Shown here piece after piece: positions 32,350-44,828 of a stretch of DNA of 64,000 nt. This DNA comes from Heliopora coerulea (taxonomy: Eukaryota > Cnidaria > Anthozoa > Scleralcyonacea > Helioporidae). Within the stretch, counting starts at the first letter, position 1; each line of letters starts with the position of its first letter. The DNA is taken from assembly GCA_030142905.1 (NCBI GenBank), contig JASJOG010000066.1:620001-684000 (forward strand). Reading direction: 5' to 3'. Position numbers and translations under genes: made by a program. The notes beneath the pieces were generated by a model. The model ran no database searches and had not been told where the DNA came from. It saw nothing but the letters and a program-made list of their open reading frames with translations.

Positions 32350-33060
32350 TAGAGTACACTTGCATGTGTTGAATTTGATTGTGTGTTTCAGAGGTTCTAA
32401 ACTTCAAAATTTTTTCCATACAGAATAAATGATGGAAAGGAACTTATCTTATACTTAGTACTGAAAAAAATATCAAAAAATTGAAGTAACATTATATAGA
32501 CTTGAAATTCAAACTATGTCACATGACTTCGAACTTAAATATTCAGTCAAGTAAAAATGTTCTCCTTCAGATCGCTCAGCAAGTATGTCGACTTTAAAAA
32601 TTGTGACTATATCTAGAAAGGTTAGGACAGGATTTCTTGCTAAAGTAAAACAAAAATGATAAAAGGAAGCGCTGATGCACTTATAAATTCCTGGTATTTG
32701 TTCCAAGAGCAAGACATGCTTATCAAAGGGCCTATGACTAGAGCGAAAGAAAACAAGCATATTACACGTTCAGAACCAGATGTAAAGTAAAGATCAATTC
32801 TTTCCCGGCTGGATAGGTCTTCTATTATTTTACGAAGGCTAACGCCAAAAGATTTTACTCTTCAAGGGGTGAGCTTTTGTAGGGAAAGAGTTGAAATAGA
32901 ATTTGGGTCTCAAATACTAATCATGCAAAACGATTCGACACTGATATAAGATATGAACTACTATAAACATTGTGATTTTTTAAGAAGTCATTTAATAAAG
33001 AAAAAGCTAGCGATTTTGTTCATCTTCACCAGTTTGTGCAGTACGATAAAGTCAAATCGG
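32350..33060. other. Segment present in copy 1 and missing from copy 2
   Basis: The flanks GGTACTTAT and GAACATCGTAATTGTGAC are joined in copy 2 near 60754-60787. The segment has no visible terminal repeats or target duplication, so a deletion in copy 2 is likelier than an insertion in copy 1. Confidence 0.65.
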
Positions 33061-33604
33061 TCAGCTCTTTGAACATCGTAATTGTGACAATAAAACAAAA
33101 ATTGCAATGATGTTCCAATGTTTAGGTTATATTGATTTCAAATTACAGAAATGTCACTCGAATGTATATCGATGTTACGCTCAGATGTAACTGGCATAAT
33201 TTATTCAGAACTCGGGCTATAGGATCAAAAATGATTAACTATGATGATGAGATCCTTTATGGGAAATGTTTTGGGTAAATGTCTACATAACTTTGTAGGG
33301 ATGACGTGATACTCTTTAATTTCGTGAGTCTTCTCGTATTTTTGTCTTGATGTTCCATTCACAAAGAATTTATAAAAGTAATCGCCAAAGGTCTTATTTC
33401 CATATCAAATCATTTTCGTCTACCCAGTTGATTAATATCCAGATCCTCAGGAAACCGGAGGTTTTTGAGGTTAATAAAGGTCTACTAGTCCAGCTAGTGC
33501 TCTGTTTACATTTACATCTGCTTACTGCTGTAAGGTACAGGTTAGTCCTAGTACCATTTATACCACTCAACGACTTTTCTTTCTGATGTATCCGATTGAC
33601 TCAC

Positions 33605-34018
33605 CAGAATCTTCCGGAGGTATTGCGGCCTTGGTGAGCTAATCAAAAGCAGGAATTATGGATTGGAGACAACTATGCATTCTCCAGGACGAATTGTCAC
33701 ATACCACGAAGTATCGTATCGTGTAAATGGGCCGTTGTTTCACAGCCTTGCGATTAAGTTCGAAAGAGGAGGTGATCTCAATTTTACATATTGAGAAAAG
33801 TGAGGAAGGCATTATACTGAATATGCCATAATGTACACTGAGGTGAATATATGATCAGTTGAAGTTTATAATTATTTAGTATAACAACATCTCACCTTTC
33901 CCGAGCATTTCGGTGATATAGGATAACCCATACAACGAACTTTGTTTTTCAAGGAAGCTTCCACGAACGCAAATGACAGAAGCGACATCGCTAAAAGCAC
34001 AACGCCGACTTTGAACAT
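33605..34018 (-). CDS. Two-exon secreted cysteine-containing peptide (copy 1)
   Basis: Exon 1 is 34018-33896, 41 codons. It starts MFKVGVVLLAMSLLSFAFVE, a strong secretion signal, then reaches a mature part with VRC and PKC, ending in phase 0 at a GTGAG donor. Exon 2 runs 33746 to a GTGAG donor at 33604. It continues with AVKQRPIYTIRYFVVC and MHSC, and meets TAG at 33641-33639. If that stop is real, the product is 76 residues with four mature cysteines. The copy at 61739 has TCG there. A TATA box lies 88 bp upstream of the ATG. I do not recognise the family. Size, signal and cysteines fit a secreted defence or signalling peptide, which is inference. Confidence 0.65.
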
Positions 34019-34105
34019 TATTTCAGTTAAATAATTGCGACAGTTCTGCTTCTTTCTTTTAGTGTTGCATGAAATAGTTTTGAGATGAATGCAAACCCTC
34101 TCATC

Positions 34106-34115
34106 TATTTATATA
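34106..34115 (-). promoter_or_regulatory. TATA box of the secreted-peptide gene (copy 1)
   Basis: TATATAAATA on the minus strand, 88 bp before the ATG at 34018. Copy 2 keeps TATATAAA at the matching place. Confidence 0.65.
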
Positions 34116-34119
34116 TCTT

Positions 34120-37100
34120 CGCATCTTACCCTTTGGCTATCAAGGATGACAGAATTCAGCATAATAACTCACGAATAGCAAATAAACACTCAATTTAGAT
34201 TTAAGATCTTGAACCACTTAGTCGAACAAAAAAAGTCAAACGATCGTACTTAAATACCCGTTGGCTGGTTTTTACCCTACAAAATTCAAAGAAAAGATCA
34301 CACGTCTTTCTTGTTTCTTGGCCCTTAAATGAATCCACCATCTTCAATACTAATCAACCGTGAAGCTTTTTTTCCAAACATTGTAGATGCATCAACGAAT
34401 CATGTCATAACAAACTTTGCTACTAGTAAATAGAAATATGTGATAAAATCACACCTGCGATGAATTTTCTTTCCGCGATAGTCTTGTAATTTTTTATTGG
34501 TCCGATGCAATTTTTATTTTGATTTGAAGATATACATCTGCACAAATCTTTTTTTGTTTGGATATCTTCCATGAATCTCTCTTATCTTTTCAAAAATATG
34601 TCCATCATTGCCCTATCCACTGCTATAAGCATGCTTACGTTAATAAAACCATAATTTTAAAACATTGTTTCTTTCTTTGGGCCAACCAAGTATCTTTCTT
34701 TAAACCATTCATATCCTATCACAATCTTTATTCGGTTTGTGATTTATTCGAACCATTTAATAGAAACGTTGATTCTATGAACACGTGTTTCTGCTCTTCG
34801 ATATATTTCATTATCAGTTTGATAAAAATACACTTCACTGCGTGCACTTAGCTTTCCACACCGTGCTTATGTGGAGTATTTTCTGGTAAACAATTTTCTC
34901 AAAGTAACTTTAGAGGCAAAGTTTCAGTGTTTTGAAAAATTGAATAAGAAAGCGCTTAACATCTATTTTTATAGGAAATTGTAGTATTATAGCATATTAC
35001 AATACATTGTTAATTGTGGGCTGATTTCTTGCTTGTTAAATTTCAAGAAAACCTTTCTGATTATCATCACAAGGAAATTCGTAATAGACTGAAATTGAAA
35101 CCACTGCCACTATAACGGTTCTTACTTAGATGACTCATCAATACTTAAAAAAGTTTCCAAGTCATTACAATATATTAAAGTGTCCATGCTTTGTTGCGAA
35201 AACATTTCGAATCAGGAACAAAAACTCAGAGAGAAATATTTTCCATGCACAGAACGGACAATAAAATGAGAATTCGTTGAATTTGATAGTATTGTTATGA
35301 GTTCATTTTCTATTTTTGCAATTCACGCCGTTTTTGATTATTAAGTAGCCGAAATACCTACTTGAGAGTCTGTTCATATGGCTTTATGTTAACGTAACTT
35401 CTATGTACCAATGGGTTGTTATAGGCGAGCCGTCGAGCTTTTACGATCGATAACATAAGTACACCGAATATCCCTGACATAGCGTCCAATTAAGTAAGGA
35501 TCGAGAAATGTCGATCTCATGCGATGTTGTGCGCAATCATGGCTCTGTTGACAACGCAGAAAATGCAGCGTTAATATAATCAAAATAAGTTGCGATTTTT
35601 CAGTACAAAAGAATCCTTACGTAGGTAAATTCAGGCAGAAAATAATAAAATGACAAGAGAATAATAAAGAGAAAATAATAAAAACCGTGGGGCCAAGCCC
35701 AAATGTTTTTGCTGTTTCCGAATGTTTGTATTCCGCTGATGAAACACGATAAACGAGTGTTTGAAGTGGTTTCTTAAACGAGCATTCCCATTGATTTATT
35801 GTATGTTTTTTGCATCGATTTAAATATGCAAGTTACGAAATGTGATCCTGACCACTAGTGATTTTATGCTACAGGTTTTCATTGGGTTTCAAAATGAATG
35901 CACGTAATATGGTATGCGTTCATGGATTGGCTTCGATAATTCATGAATTGTTAATTAGTTTGAGAATGACATTTCTATAATTTATCAACACATTTATTCT
36001 CTATTGATCTGGTGAAAGCGTAATGTACGTTATTCAAGTCTAAACTCGCTAGCTGTTAATATGAAGAAAAAGACACCATAATATGATACTACCACAATTA
36101 GCTTACAAAGCCATGTAAAATCCTGATTTGTTCAACTATGCAGGTCTTCAATGATAGGTCCACTGATAATCTACGAAAATTTGCCAGTAGAATTCGCTAC
36201 TTCATAGCTTTGGATGAAAGTATTTAGCTCTTGTTATTTTTTAAAATAATCATATCATACATTTACCCTTTGAATATTATCAAATTTTGGGTGGGTCGAA
36301 AATTACCGACATTGATCAAATCGTTTACTTTTTCTTTGGAGTATTGCCACGTTAAAACTGTGAGAATGCAATGTAACCACACATGGAATATTGAATTGAT
36401 GGCTGCAGCGCACAAGGGAAGACGTATTCGCTCTCTATCAGGTTTGATGTCAGGCTTATTTAGAAAATTGTCGAGACCCTAAATTCAGCATAATGGCAAA
36501 AGAGTTCATCTCTGCTGCTACATCATAAAATCATGTAGTTCGGTTATTTATGTTGGATTGCATTGCAATATAGCATGGCCTGTTGTACCGTACCTGTAGA
36601 ATAGGTACCAACATATATCAAGATATTTTGTTTGAGCTGCTGCTTTTTTGCCTCGGTTCTTACAGACTGGAACACTGGTTCTACTGAGAACAAGTACATA
36701 TTACTCGATCATATCAATATGATACATCATTGACAAACCAACAGATTGTGCCAGTTTGTCACTTTGCTGGCCTTTAATCAGCTTGTTTTGTTACTTTATC
36801 AGTGATGTATCAATTTGATGTGACAGGTCAATACATGTATATTTTCTTCACAGAGCTGTTGTGGGCTTTAAGAACAGATGTAATAAAGCAATTACTTGGA
36901 CAGAAAATGACAGAATATGCTGTTATCAATCCCGCAGGTGTGATGCAACAGTACACGGTATATTTCAGCGCAATCATTCATCATTGCCACAACTAAACGA
37001 TGTTACCATACACCGATGATGCATCAGCGGTATTGCTTGATACAATAAAAAATAGAGCAAAAAAATATTGAAAGATTGATTGAAAGCTAGTGGGTAATTT

Positions 37101-38321
37101 TTTTGGGGTGGAAAACTATCATACTGTCATCTGACTTGACCCTGATATAGGCAAATGAAAAATCTGCGTTGGCTCATAATATAACGAAGAGAATTGTGAT
37201 CGGTACATTGCTCTAGTGAAGTAATCTGTGTTCCTTCTAAAACTTCATTCCCAACCCACTCAGTATTAGTAAGTAAGAGTTTTGAAGGTTTGCTCCTTTT
37301 TTGGATAGGTTGGTCTTGTCAGCATTTATTTAAAGAGGTGTATATGCTTGATGATTAGTGTTTGATGACAAAGGATTTATTTGTTGTAACTATGTATAGC
37401 GATATGTCTGTATTCCCCACTACTTGTGGTTTAAACCACATGAATTTTTATTTGCTAAGCCGTCGTTCCGTTTATTTGAGACTTCATCATAGCATCAGAC
37501 AAAGAATACTAAATTACTTTCAGAGGAAGATTGTAGCCGTCAATCAGATTGACATATCTGTATCAAGAAGTCAGTCTTTGGTAACTTTTCATTAGTTATG
37601 TAAAATTACACTATAAGGTACAGCCAAACGGAGAATAACAAAGAATCCAAAGCCATATAAAAAGTTCCTTAATTATCTAATTCCATACTTCGTAATTTAC
37701 AGTGAAATGAATTGCCCAAAAGATAGCCAGAAAGTTTGGACCCCTTCACACCCTATTAAATGTGAAATTCCGATTTTTATAGCTGTACTTAGACCAGAGA
37801 AAATTGGAAATCTCACTCAGCAACAAGATGGCGGTTGTGCATGTTCGAATGGAATAGTTCGTCTAACACGTGACACACTGATAAAGAAGTACGTGTTGTG
37901 CTATAGTAAAAAGTAATTTCCTATTTCAACTCCTACTGGCGTTACCAATTTCTTTTGGAGACAACTTTAACCTTATGGAAATTAGTTCGTGAAAGACATT
38001 AGGCCCTTGGTAGATGAAATTCAATGGTTTTCGAGGTGCATTGACTGTGATGAAACTATCTTGGCTTGTTTGAAAGAACATATATAATTTATCGTTATGA
38101 TGAAAATTATCCAAGGTTTTTAGTGGAGAAAGATTGACGGTGACTTGCATTTCAGCTTTTGTCCTTCATTTGTTTACTGGTGATTTTTGTTGAATTTGAA
38201 ACCATTTTCTACATCTATAGACTACTTCAAGCTTTAAAGTAGTAAGCTGTCCTCTTTCTTGGAGATTTGCTCGATAGGCAAATTTATTTCATCGAAATTA
38301 GTCGTAGATCTTTGGTGAGTG
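34120..38321. other. Non-coding sequence in copy 1
   Basis: Mostly shared with copy 2 as far as the window allows (to about 36315). Several short open frames occur but none has a domain, signal peptide or convincing splice context. One at 37707-37916 starts with ATG and has five cysteines but could not be supported further. Confidence 0.4.
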
Positions 38322-38480
38322 AGAAGTCATATTTCAAGTACGAGTTGGTGTTCTTCCTTCAATTTCTAGATACCGAGAAACAAGTTGAAAAACGAGGCGA
38401 AGCCAAGTTTTTTTAACGAGTTTCGAGGTATCTAGAAATCGGAGGAAGAACACTAAACGAGTGTTTGAAATTACTTCTCA
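38322..38480. repeat. Short inverted-repeat (MITE-like) element
   Basis: GAGAAGTCATATTTCAAGTA and GGTGTTCTTCCTTCAATTTC are inverted at the right end (GAAATCGGAGGAAGAACACT, TTTGAAATTACTTCTC). The AAACGAGTGTTTGAA motif also occurs near 35754 and 63447. Confidence 0.7.
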
Positions 38481-39844
38481 AACGAACCATTATTTTAGGC
38501 GAAAATCCAGCCGAAAGTTGGAAAATATCAGCTGTAATCTTCCTCTAATTTCTAAATACTGATTAATTATGTATTTCTTTTGTTTTTGCTTTATGAGTTA
38601 TTAATGAGTTTGAGAAAGACCGATGAAATTAAACGTGTTCGCAGTGTTGAGTTACTGTTTTCGGCAGTGGAATTTATGAGGAATTGTTGTGAGATGGTTT
38701 CGGATGTGTGACTAGAAGATATTTTACTCTTCTTCCAAGTCCGGCTTGTGCTGACCATTAAGTTCTCACTGTGTTGGCAAAAGCCACGCGATGAAAATGG
38801 GTATTGTTATCAGAAACAAGGGGTTTTAAACACGCAGGGAAGCTGCTTTTCTCTTCAAAATGTCCGAAAAAAGTTTATTTTTGGCAGGTTGTATGTCTTG
38901 AAGGGATCATATAAATTAGCCACAACAATGCAAACCTGCGGTAAGATATCCGGAGAAAGTTCTATTATACAATTTAATCATTGAGGCGTTTAGTCATTTA
39001 GTCGTTTTAATTTAAGACTATGTCAATTAAAGTCGATAAAGTTCCAACATAAAAAATCTTTAAGCTTTTTTCTTACCTGAAAAGAATGGCGTTTGGTACT
39101 ATTATATGATTTGAAGTGCCGACAATATATTTGTCACGTCGTAATAATGTGCTCCTTCGCGCGTGACATTGACTTCTTTACTGTGACTGTGATAATTGTT
39201 CTGACCGATTGATGAGTTAGCGGAAGTTGACAAGAATTGAGTACAATAATCATGTTTCTTGACCTTGATCGTCCTTTTTCGTAACTTTTTTTCTCTATGA
39301 AAGTATAAAGTTTAAAGGAGATTTACGAGAAATGAGATCAGAGTCCGTGCAGATGTGAATTAAAGCAATCACAGGAATCTTAACAAAACTTAATATCCTG
39401 AAGGAATGCTGCGTCGTTTCCATGCATAGTTGCTATAAGCCAGGGGTTTTTTTAAGAAAAATTTAGAACTGCACATTTAGTCATACAGTCACAACATGTC
39501 ATGGCAAGAAATTGAGCTAGCTACAAATGACAGAAAATTTCACTCCAACAAAATAGTAAAGGCAAGTACACTATTTAGTAGAGGTTAATGAACTTTAATT
39601 TACTTCTATACGACAATTTTTGAGCGTTTTGACAATTTGAATGAATTCCCATACAAAGTCCTCAACAATGGTTCTTACATAAAGTACCGCATATTCAACT
39701 AAATTATTGCTACAAAGTGAAAGTGAAAGTAGCAAGGCTTTACAAAATAACAACAAAGAAAAACAATCTGTTTGGAAAAAAGTCACAAAGGGATGAATGC
39801 AAGTCACCAGCGAATGACTTGTGAAAACAATTGCGAATCTGCGC

Positions 39845-40291
39845 CAGTGGGGTAGCAAGAGAATCTGTGATGTCCGGGCCTGGGAAGCATTCTAATTAGG
39901 GGGATCCGGGGGCACGCTCCCCCGGAAAATGTTTGAATTCTTGAGTCTCTGAATGGCTATTTCTTGCATTATGAGGGGGCTATTCCCGTTTTTTAGGCTG
40001 CGGTACCGAACTGGATTCGAAGGCTTCAATCGTACAGATCCTCCAAATTACTTTTAAAACCACGAGATATCTCATTGATGAGAACAAATTGCGCGAATTT
40101 TTATTGTGGGAGAAAAAGTTGCGCAAACAAATTCCATTGGTGGACCAAACTTAAAGGGCTGATATTAAATTATTCAAAATTTGTCGTGTATTTTTCAGTT
40201 GAATGTGCCAAATACGTTTTGGGAAACGCCCATGTTCCTAGCTGACTCCCGGGCCTGGGCCAGGGTAGGCCCGGGTCTGGCTACGCCACTG
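39845..40291. mobile_element. Nested hAT-type MITE (447 bp)
   Basis: The ends CAGTGGGGTAGC and, reversed, CAGTGGCGTAGC are inverted repeats. The flanks are a perfect 8-bp duplication, ATCTGCGC (39837-39844 and 40292-40299). It lies inside the larger hAT element, upstream of the transposase frame. It contains the hairpin GGGGGATCCGGGGGCACGC with CTCCCCC, and no gene. Confidence 0.9.
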
Positions 40292-40320
40292 ATCTGCGCG
40301 AGAACCTAGTAAAATTGCAG

Positions 40321-42506
40321 AAACGTTGTCAGAGAAAGACGTTAAGGTGGCTAATCTCAAACACATACACAAGAATGGTCGCCGCTATGTGCGTTGTGAG
40401 ACACGCTTTTCGGACCCCATTGTAGTCAATATGTTCAGCCGGAGGGCTAAAGTTCCAGCCATTTCACCGGAATCGAGAACTATATACCGTAAAAGCATTG
40501 TTTCCAGCCATTTTGAGAGCAAACTCCATCGCGAAGCGAGAAAGACAAGCAGATTATCGTCTTTAACAGGACCTGAAAAGCCTCAGTTGACACGATTGAC
40601 ACCAATTGGAAGAGCATTATCGGTCGCAGATGCACGATTGGCAGAAAAAGTAGGTAGCCTCTTTTTGCACGTTTACCATGGTGCCAAGAGACTTACCTTG
40701 TCTGCTAATTATTTTCCGTCAAGGGTGGTTGTGAGCCAAGTGTCAAGCAGCCTCTCTGTTGATGGTTGGAATGCAAACAATATATCCCATGACCTGCAGT
40801 ACCTTTCACCAAATGCACACAGAGATTTCCTCGAATGTATTGTGAAGTCAGATAGGAATTCACTGGCTTCAACGATGTCGAACTCATTGGCCATCTCTTT
40901 AAGATGTGATGGCTCTGTTGATAGAACGCCGACAGATAAAATCTTTCTGATGGCTAAAGCCATATCCAAAGATGGAGAAGAACACGAGATTTTTCTTGGA
41001 GCTGCAGAGCCCAAGGAAAGAGGAGCAGTGGGGGTTCACAAGGCTATAATTGCGGTATGCTCAGCAAGCCTTGGTAAAAATACCACAGAAGAAGCTTCAT
41101 TGGCATAAAGCAGACAAGTGTTTCACCATGCTTCTTCTTTTGTTACTGACGGAGCATCAGTTAATACTGGGGAGAAAAATGGTCTTTGGGCTTTGATTGA
41201 TCGTGATTTTAATCTTCCTATAGGCGATGAGGTACCAACGCCAATGATTAAAATTTGGTGTGCCGCTCACCGTTCGCAGTTGGCCTGGAAAGCTATTACC
41301 GAGTCAATTAACGAAGTAAGTCAATCAATCCAGGAGCTTTCTAGCATATCCACATTCTTTCATTCATCTGGTGTCCGGAAGCGTGAACTTGCAGACACTG
41401 CAAGTGCAGAAGGCTGCTGCGTGTTATTATTACCTTGTGTCTTCGAAGTACGTTGGATAGAATTCACGTCAGCGTTGATAGAAGCGGTATTGAGGTCTTG
41501 GCATGCCCTTGCAGCCTATTTCAAGAAAAGTGATGAGAAACCAGCTGCAGGTTTCTTGTCATTTTTAACAAAGAAATCCAGTCTCGACCTGCTATCCTTC
41601 ATTGCAGATGTGCTGACTGTATTTTCACGGTACCAGCAACAATTACAGTCTGACAGTGTAACGCTGATAGACATGGACAGATTTACATCGAATGTGAAGG
41701 CAAAGGTATTAGGCTTAAAACAAGCGGCTCTCCTTGGCGGATGGGTTGAAGCCCTAAGCGAGCAGGTTGTGGAGAAAGAAAATAGAATCATATCTTTAAA
41801 GGGAGTCGAATTGAGCACTAGGAATGCAAGGCATCGACAAATTCACCATCTTTATCTAATTGACTACAGAGACATTGACGCCATTAAGAATGAAATCGTC
41901 GAATCTCTGACAGAGTTTTTGCAGCAACGGTTTGTGAAGCAAGAGGAAGACGTTTGTCTCTAGAGGCCTTTCCTAAACCTGCAGCAGTTAGCCAATTTGA
42001 AGGAAGTCCACAAGTGCTTTTTTGAAGATCTAGATTTAATGGAACTTGGTATGGAGTTTGATGACATTTTTAGCATGGAAGATATAGAGAAATTCAGAAA
42101 GTTTCCGCTTAGAGAACTATTCCAAAGGTTTGTCCAATCTGATGAATTCTCTAACCTAAAAGTTGCATTTGCAAGAATCTTTGCAGCGAAGCTACATAGT
42201 GCAGATGTAGAACGTCTGATAAGCTCCAGTGTGGCATTGAAGTCTCCTGGTCGTTCTCTATTGACCCTTGAAACAGAAAACCTCTATTTGTATGTGCATT
42301 ACAACATGCCGCCGATGGATCTGTGGAATCCTCAGCCAGCAGTGATGAATTGGATGAATGAAAGAGCGTATCGCGTCAGAGACCGCCCAAAAGGAAAACA
42401 AGAATATTTTAAAGGAACATTTTCGGTAGCTGCGAAACCGGGGAAAGAGAAGTTGACAAATCGCCAAGCAGAACAGATCCCAGCAAAGAAAAACAAAACA
42501 TTTTAG
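40321..42506 (+). pseudogene. hAT-family transposase with two in-frame stops
   Basis: A single frame of about 727 codons. It begins with a zinc-finger-like segment (YVRCETRFSDP, later SSHFESKLHREA), then the RNase H-like core (CDGSVDRTPTDK; SFVTDGASVNTG; IWCAAHRSQLAW) and the C-terminal hAT dimerisation segment (HSADVERLISSSVALKSPGR). TAA at 41106-41108 and TAG at 41961-41963 interrupt it, with no frameshift, so inactivation is recent. The frame has no ATG at its start. An acceptor-like TTGCAG sits at 40315-40320, so an upstream exon may have supplied the start. Similarity is to the transposase lineage that also gave vertebrate hAT-derived zinc-finger proteins (inference). Confidence 0.88.
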
Positions 42507-43020
42507 TTATAACTTTCTAATATACAGTATACTTTGCCAAGTTCGTCTGTTTCGCAAACCTAACAGTGTAGTTGAATTGTAATCAATGAACTATCAATGA
42601 ATAGATGAAATATACATACTAGTTGACTTAGTTGTAAGACCAGTGTAGATAGTGTTAAGTTGTTAACAAGGGCTATATAGAATTATAGATTTCCTATTAC
42701 TGTTTGTGTTCCCATAACTCCATGGAAAAGGCTCCAGGATAACTCCAGATGTTTTGCACAATGAGGAACTGTACAAATAGTCGTGTTATTGGAGGAATTG
42801 AAATTAGACTTTCCTTGCTTTTGCCAGATTGTCATTAAAAATTTGCTCGTATATTAATTTACGCGTACTATTATGCATTCCATTCCATTCGATGATTTTT
42901 TGTATAAAATTATTCTAATTTCTAAAAATTCGTATTTTACAACTGCATATTATTGTTTTTAGAGCTGCACAAATTGATTTAGAACTGCACATTTTGTGTA
43001 GAACTGCATGTTAAAAAAAA
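42507..43020. other. 3' non-coding part of the hAT element
   Basis: AT-rich and untranslated, ending in the AGAGCTGCACA and AGAACTGCACA subterminal repeats. Confidence 0.7.
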
Positions 43021-43582
43021 CTCTGCTATAAACCAAATAAATTTCAAACTTTAATACATTCCAGCTCTCCAAATGCACAGTAACATGACAAATGCTGTTG
43101 ACATAATATTCTTAATTTAAGTTTATTATCGTCCTTTTTTAGGCAGTTTCATGACTGGTTTGAATTCTCTACTTTTCATTGTATTGACCATGTTCTGATA
43201 ATTGCCAAAACCGATATTAAAATTTAAAAAGGGCCTATGGGAAGCCAACATCACACACAAGAAATTCCACCAGCTTTAGGTCATTATTGGCAACAAAAAT
43301 GGACATCGTAATTGTATGTAAGCTTGACCACAAATAATCCAGTAAAGCTGCACTTTTTAAATTTGCGAACTATTTTTAAATACATACTTACAAGTCACCT
43401 ATACTTTTGTACCTGGGGTTAATTATAGCTCAGTTTAAAAATCTATAGAAAACTGCAGTAAATAGATAAATGTTAAGTATCAGTTTTTCTCTTTCTTATG
43501 GTGCCTTTCTTCTTTCAATAAATACCCAAATGTAAAAGTTAGCAATTGTAAATACCATATCACGTTGATGTGAGTGGCCAAA

Positions 43583-43849
43583 ATGCTTTTCTTTGATAGG
43601 TATTTCTGGCAGGGTTCTTGGCTCAAGTTAAAAATATTGTTAATTAGTAAAGTAAAAGGGAAGTCACTGGAACAAATAAATAATTCTTTTCATTATCAGA
43701 GAAAAGAAAACATCCAGCTTATTTTTTCCTTATATATACCACATACGTACCAGATTATAATTAAACTCCACTTATCCTTTGACAAGTTGACTGCTGAGAA
43801 TCCAGGCATTCTGTTTTGCACTTCTTCGCTTCATCTTTGGAAGAGGTAA
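43583..43849 (+). CDS. Small conserved open frame, doubtful (copy 2)
   Basis: Counterpart of 21486-21752, with two amino-acid changes (Y to F, F to L) and one silent change seen. Same reservations. Confidence 0.2.
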   Translation: MLFFDRYFWQGSWLKLKILLISKVKGKSLEQINNSFHYQRKENIQLIFSLYIPHTYQIIIKLHLSFDKLTAENPGILFCTSSLHLWKR

Positions 43850-44828
43850 GTGATCTTGGAAAGATTTTTAACATATTGTACTACAGAAACATTGAGCTAT
43901 TTTAATAATTACTACACTTTGCTCTCTGTATCTTTGTTCTCGTGCATTAACAGAATTTCAGCTACATACGTAACAAAAAGACTGGAGGACTTAAGGTTAT
44001 CTTATCTGAACTGATCCAATTTTGGCGCCCAAGTTTTGAACGATATATTTAGTTCAGTCATTGACCATTTGGAAATCGAGGGTTAGCATCATGAACACTT
44101 ACAGGGACAAATTACATGCTATGAAAGTCTTTAATGTCTTATATAAAGCAACATCTTTAAACACATCTTTAAGACAAGTGGGACAATTCAACCCGTTTTA
44201 TCAAGAACTTTTTTATTCTTATTATACCAACTTGCCAAGATACGTTTCTATATGTCTGTTTTTGATGAAATATAATCTATATTGCCTTTTTTCGTTGTCA
44301 TAGTGCATGGATTTTAGTTATATTTAAAATCGAACTGGAGTGCTTTGTCAGATTTCAAACACCAGGCAATAGACTCATAAACAAAACTTTTTCGCAAGTC
44401 GTCTTTAAAAGCGAGGAGGATAACTTAACACTATAAATTTTATCGTTCGTCTGAGCACTGAGAGCGTCATGTCAATGAACATGGAGATGTCCTGGTATTC
44501 TCAGAGATAGGCCAGAAGAATGTTTCCAAAAATGTCACTGAAGCCAGCTTTAGGGAGAATATAGAGCCACAACGACCGTAATGTTTGTTTAAGCCAAGAG
44601 TACTTGACTAAAATATTGCGGTTATAACATGAAGATTGGCTGGTAGAGTTCAAGATTGGATTTTCGTTCGTTTTGTTTCTTATTTACACCGTATTTTGTG
44701 ACCTTTTGACGGTATTGAAATAACGTAAGACGTGCTGTACCATTTTGAATCTAGTAGACCCTACACACTTAGTGATAAGATCGATTTTATGGATGTTGTT
44801 GCAAGACGGATTTCTTTTATTGCTAGAA

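Larger units (their letters stand above)
20224..38725. repeat. Tandem segmental duplication, copy 1
   Basis: Sequence from about 20224 matches sequence from about 38729 in the same orientation, at an offset of about 18.5 kb near the start. The match continues to the window end, where base 64000 corresponds to about 36315. By eye the copies differ by a few percent plus small indels. Copy 1 keeps the uninterrupted target sites of three insertions found only in copy 2 (at 20930-20937, 24260-24267 and 27912-27923). It has about 0.7 kb (32350-33060) missing from copy 2. Confidence 0.9.
39441..43025 (+). mobile_element. hAT transposon (3585 bp) inserted in copy 2
   Basis: The ends CAGGGGTTTTTTTAA and, reversed, CAGAGTTTTTTTTAA form short inverted repeats. 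AGAACTGCACA-type subterminal repeats lie near both ends. The flanks are CTATAAGC (39433-39440) and CTATAAAC (43026-43033), an 8-bp target duplication with one later change. Copy 1 shows the empty site CTATAAAC at 20930-20937. It encodes a hAT transposase with two stops and carries a nested hAT MITE. Confidence 0.93.

Noticed and set aside
34558..34851. 97-codon open frame conserved at 62211-62543
   Set aside because: No ATG at the frame start, changes between copies are mostly amino-acid changing, and there is no recognisable domain. Probably chance.
36231..36482. Cationic C-terminal peptide (GRRIRSLSGLMSGLF) as an antimicrobial peptide exon
   Set aside because: Tempting near a candidate splice acceptor, but no signal-peptide exon with matching phase could be linked and the equivalent part of copy 2 is outside the window.
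40326..42506. Domesticated hAT-derived host gene
   Set aside because: Two in-frame stops, transposon ends and a target duplication surround it. It is a transposon copy, not a host gene.
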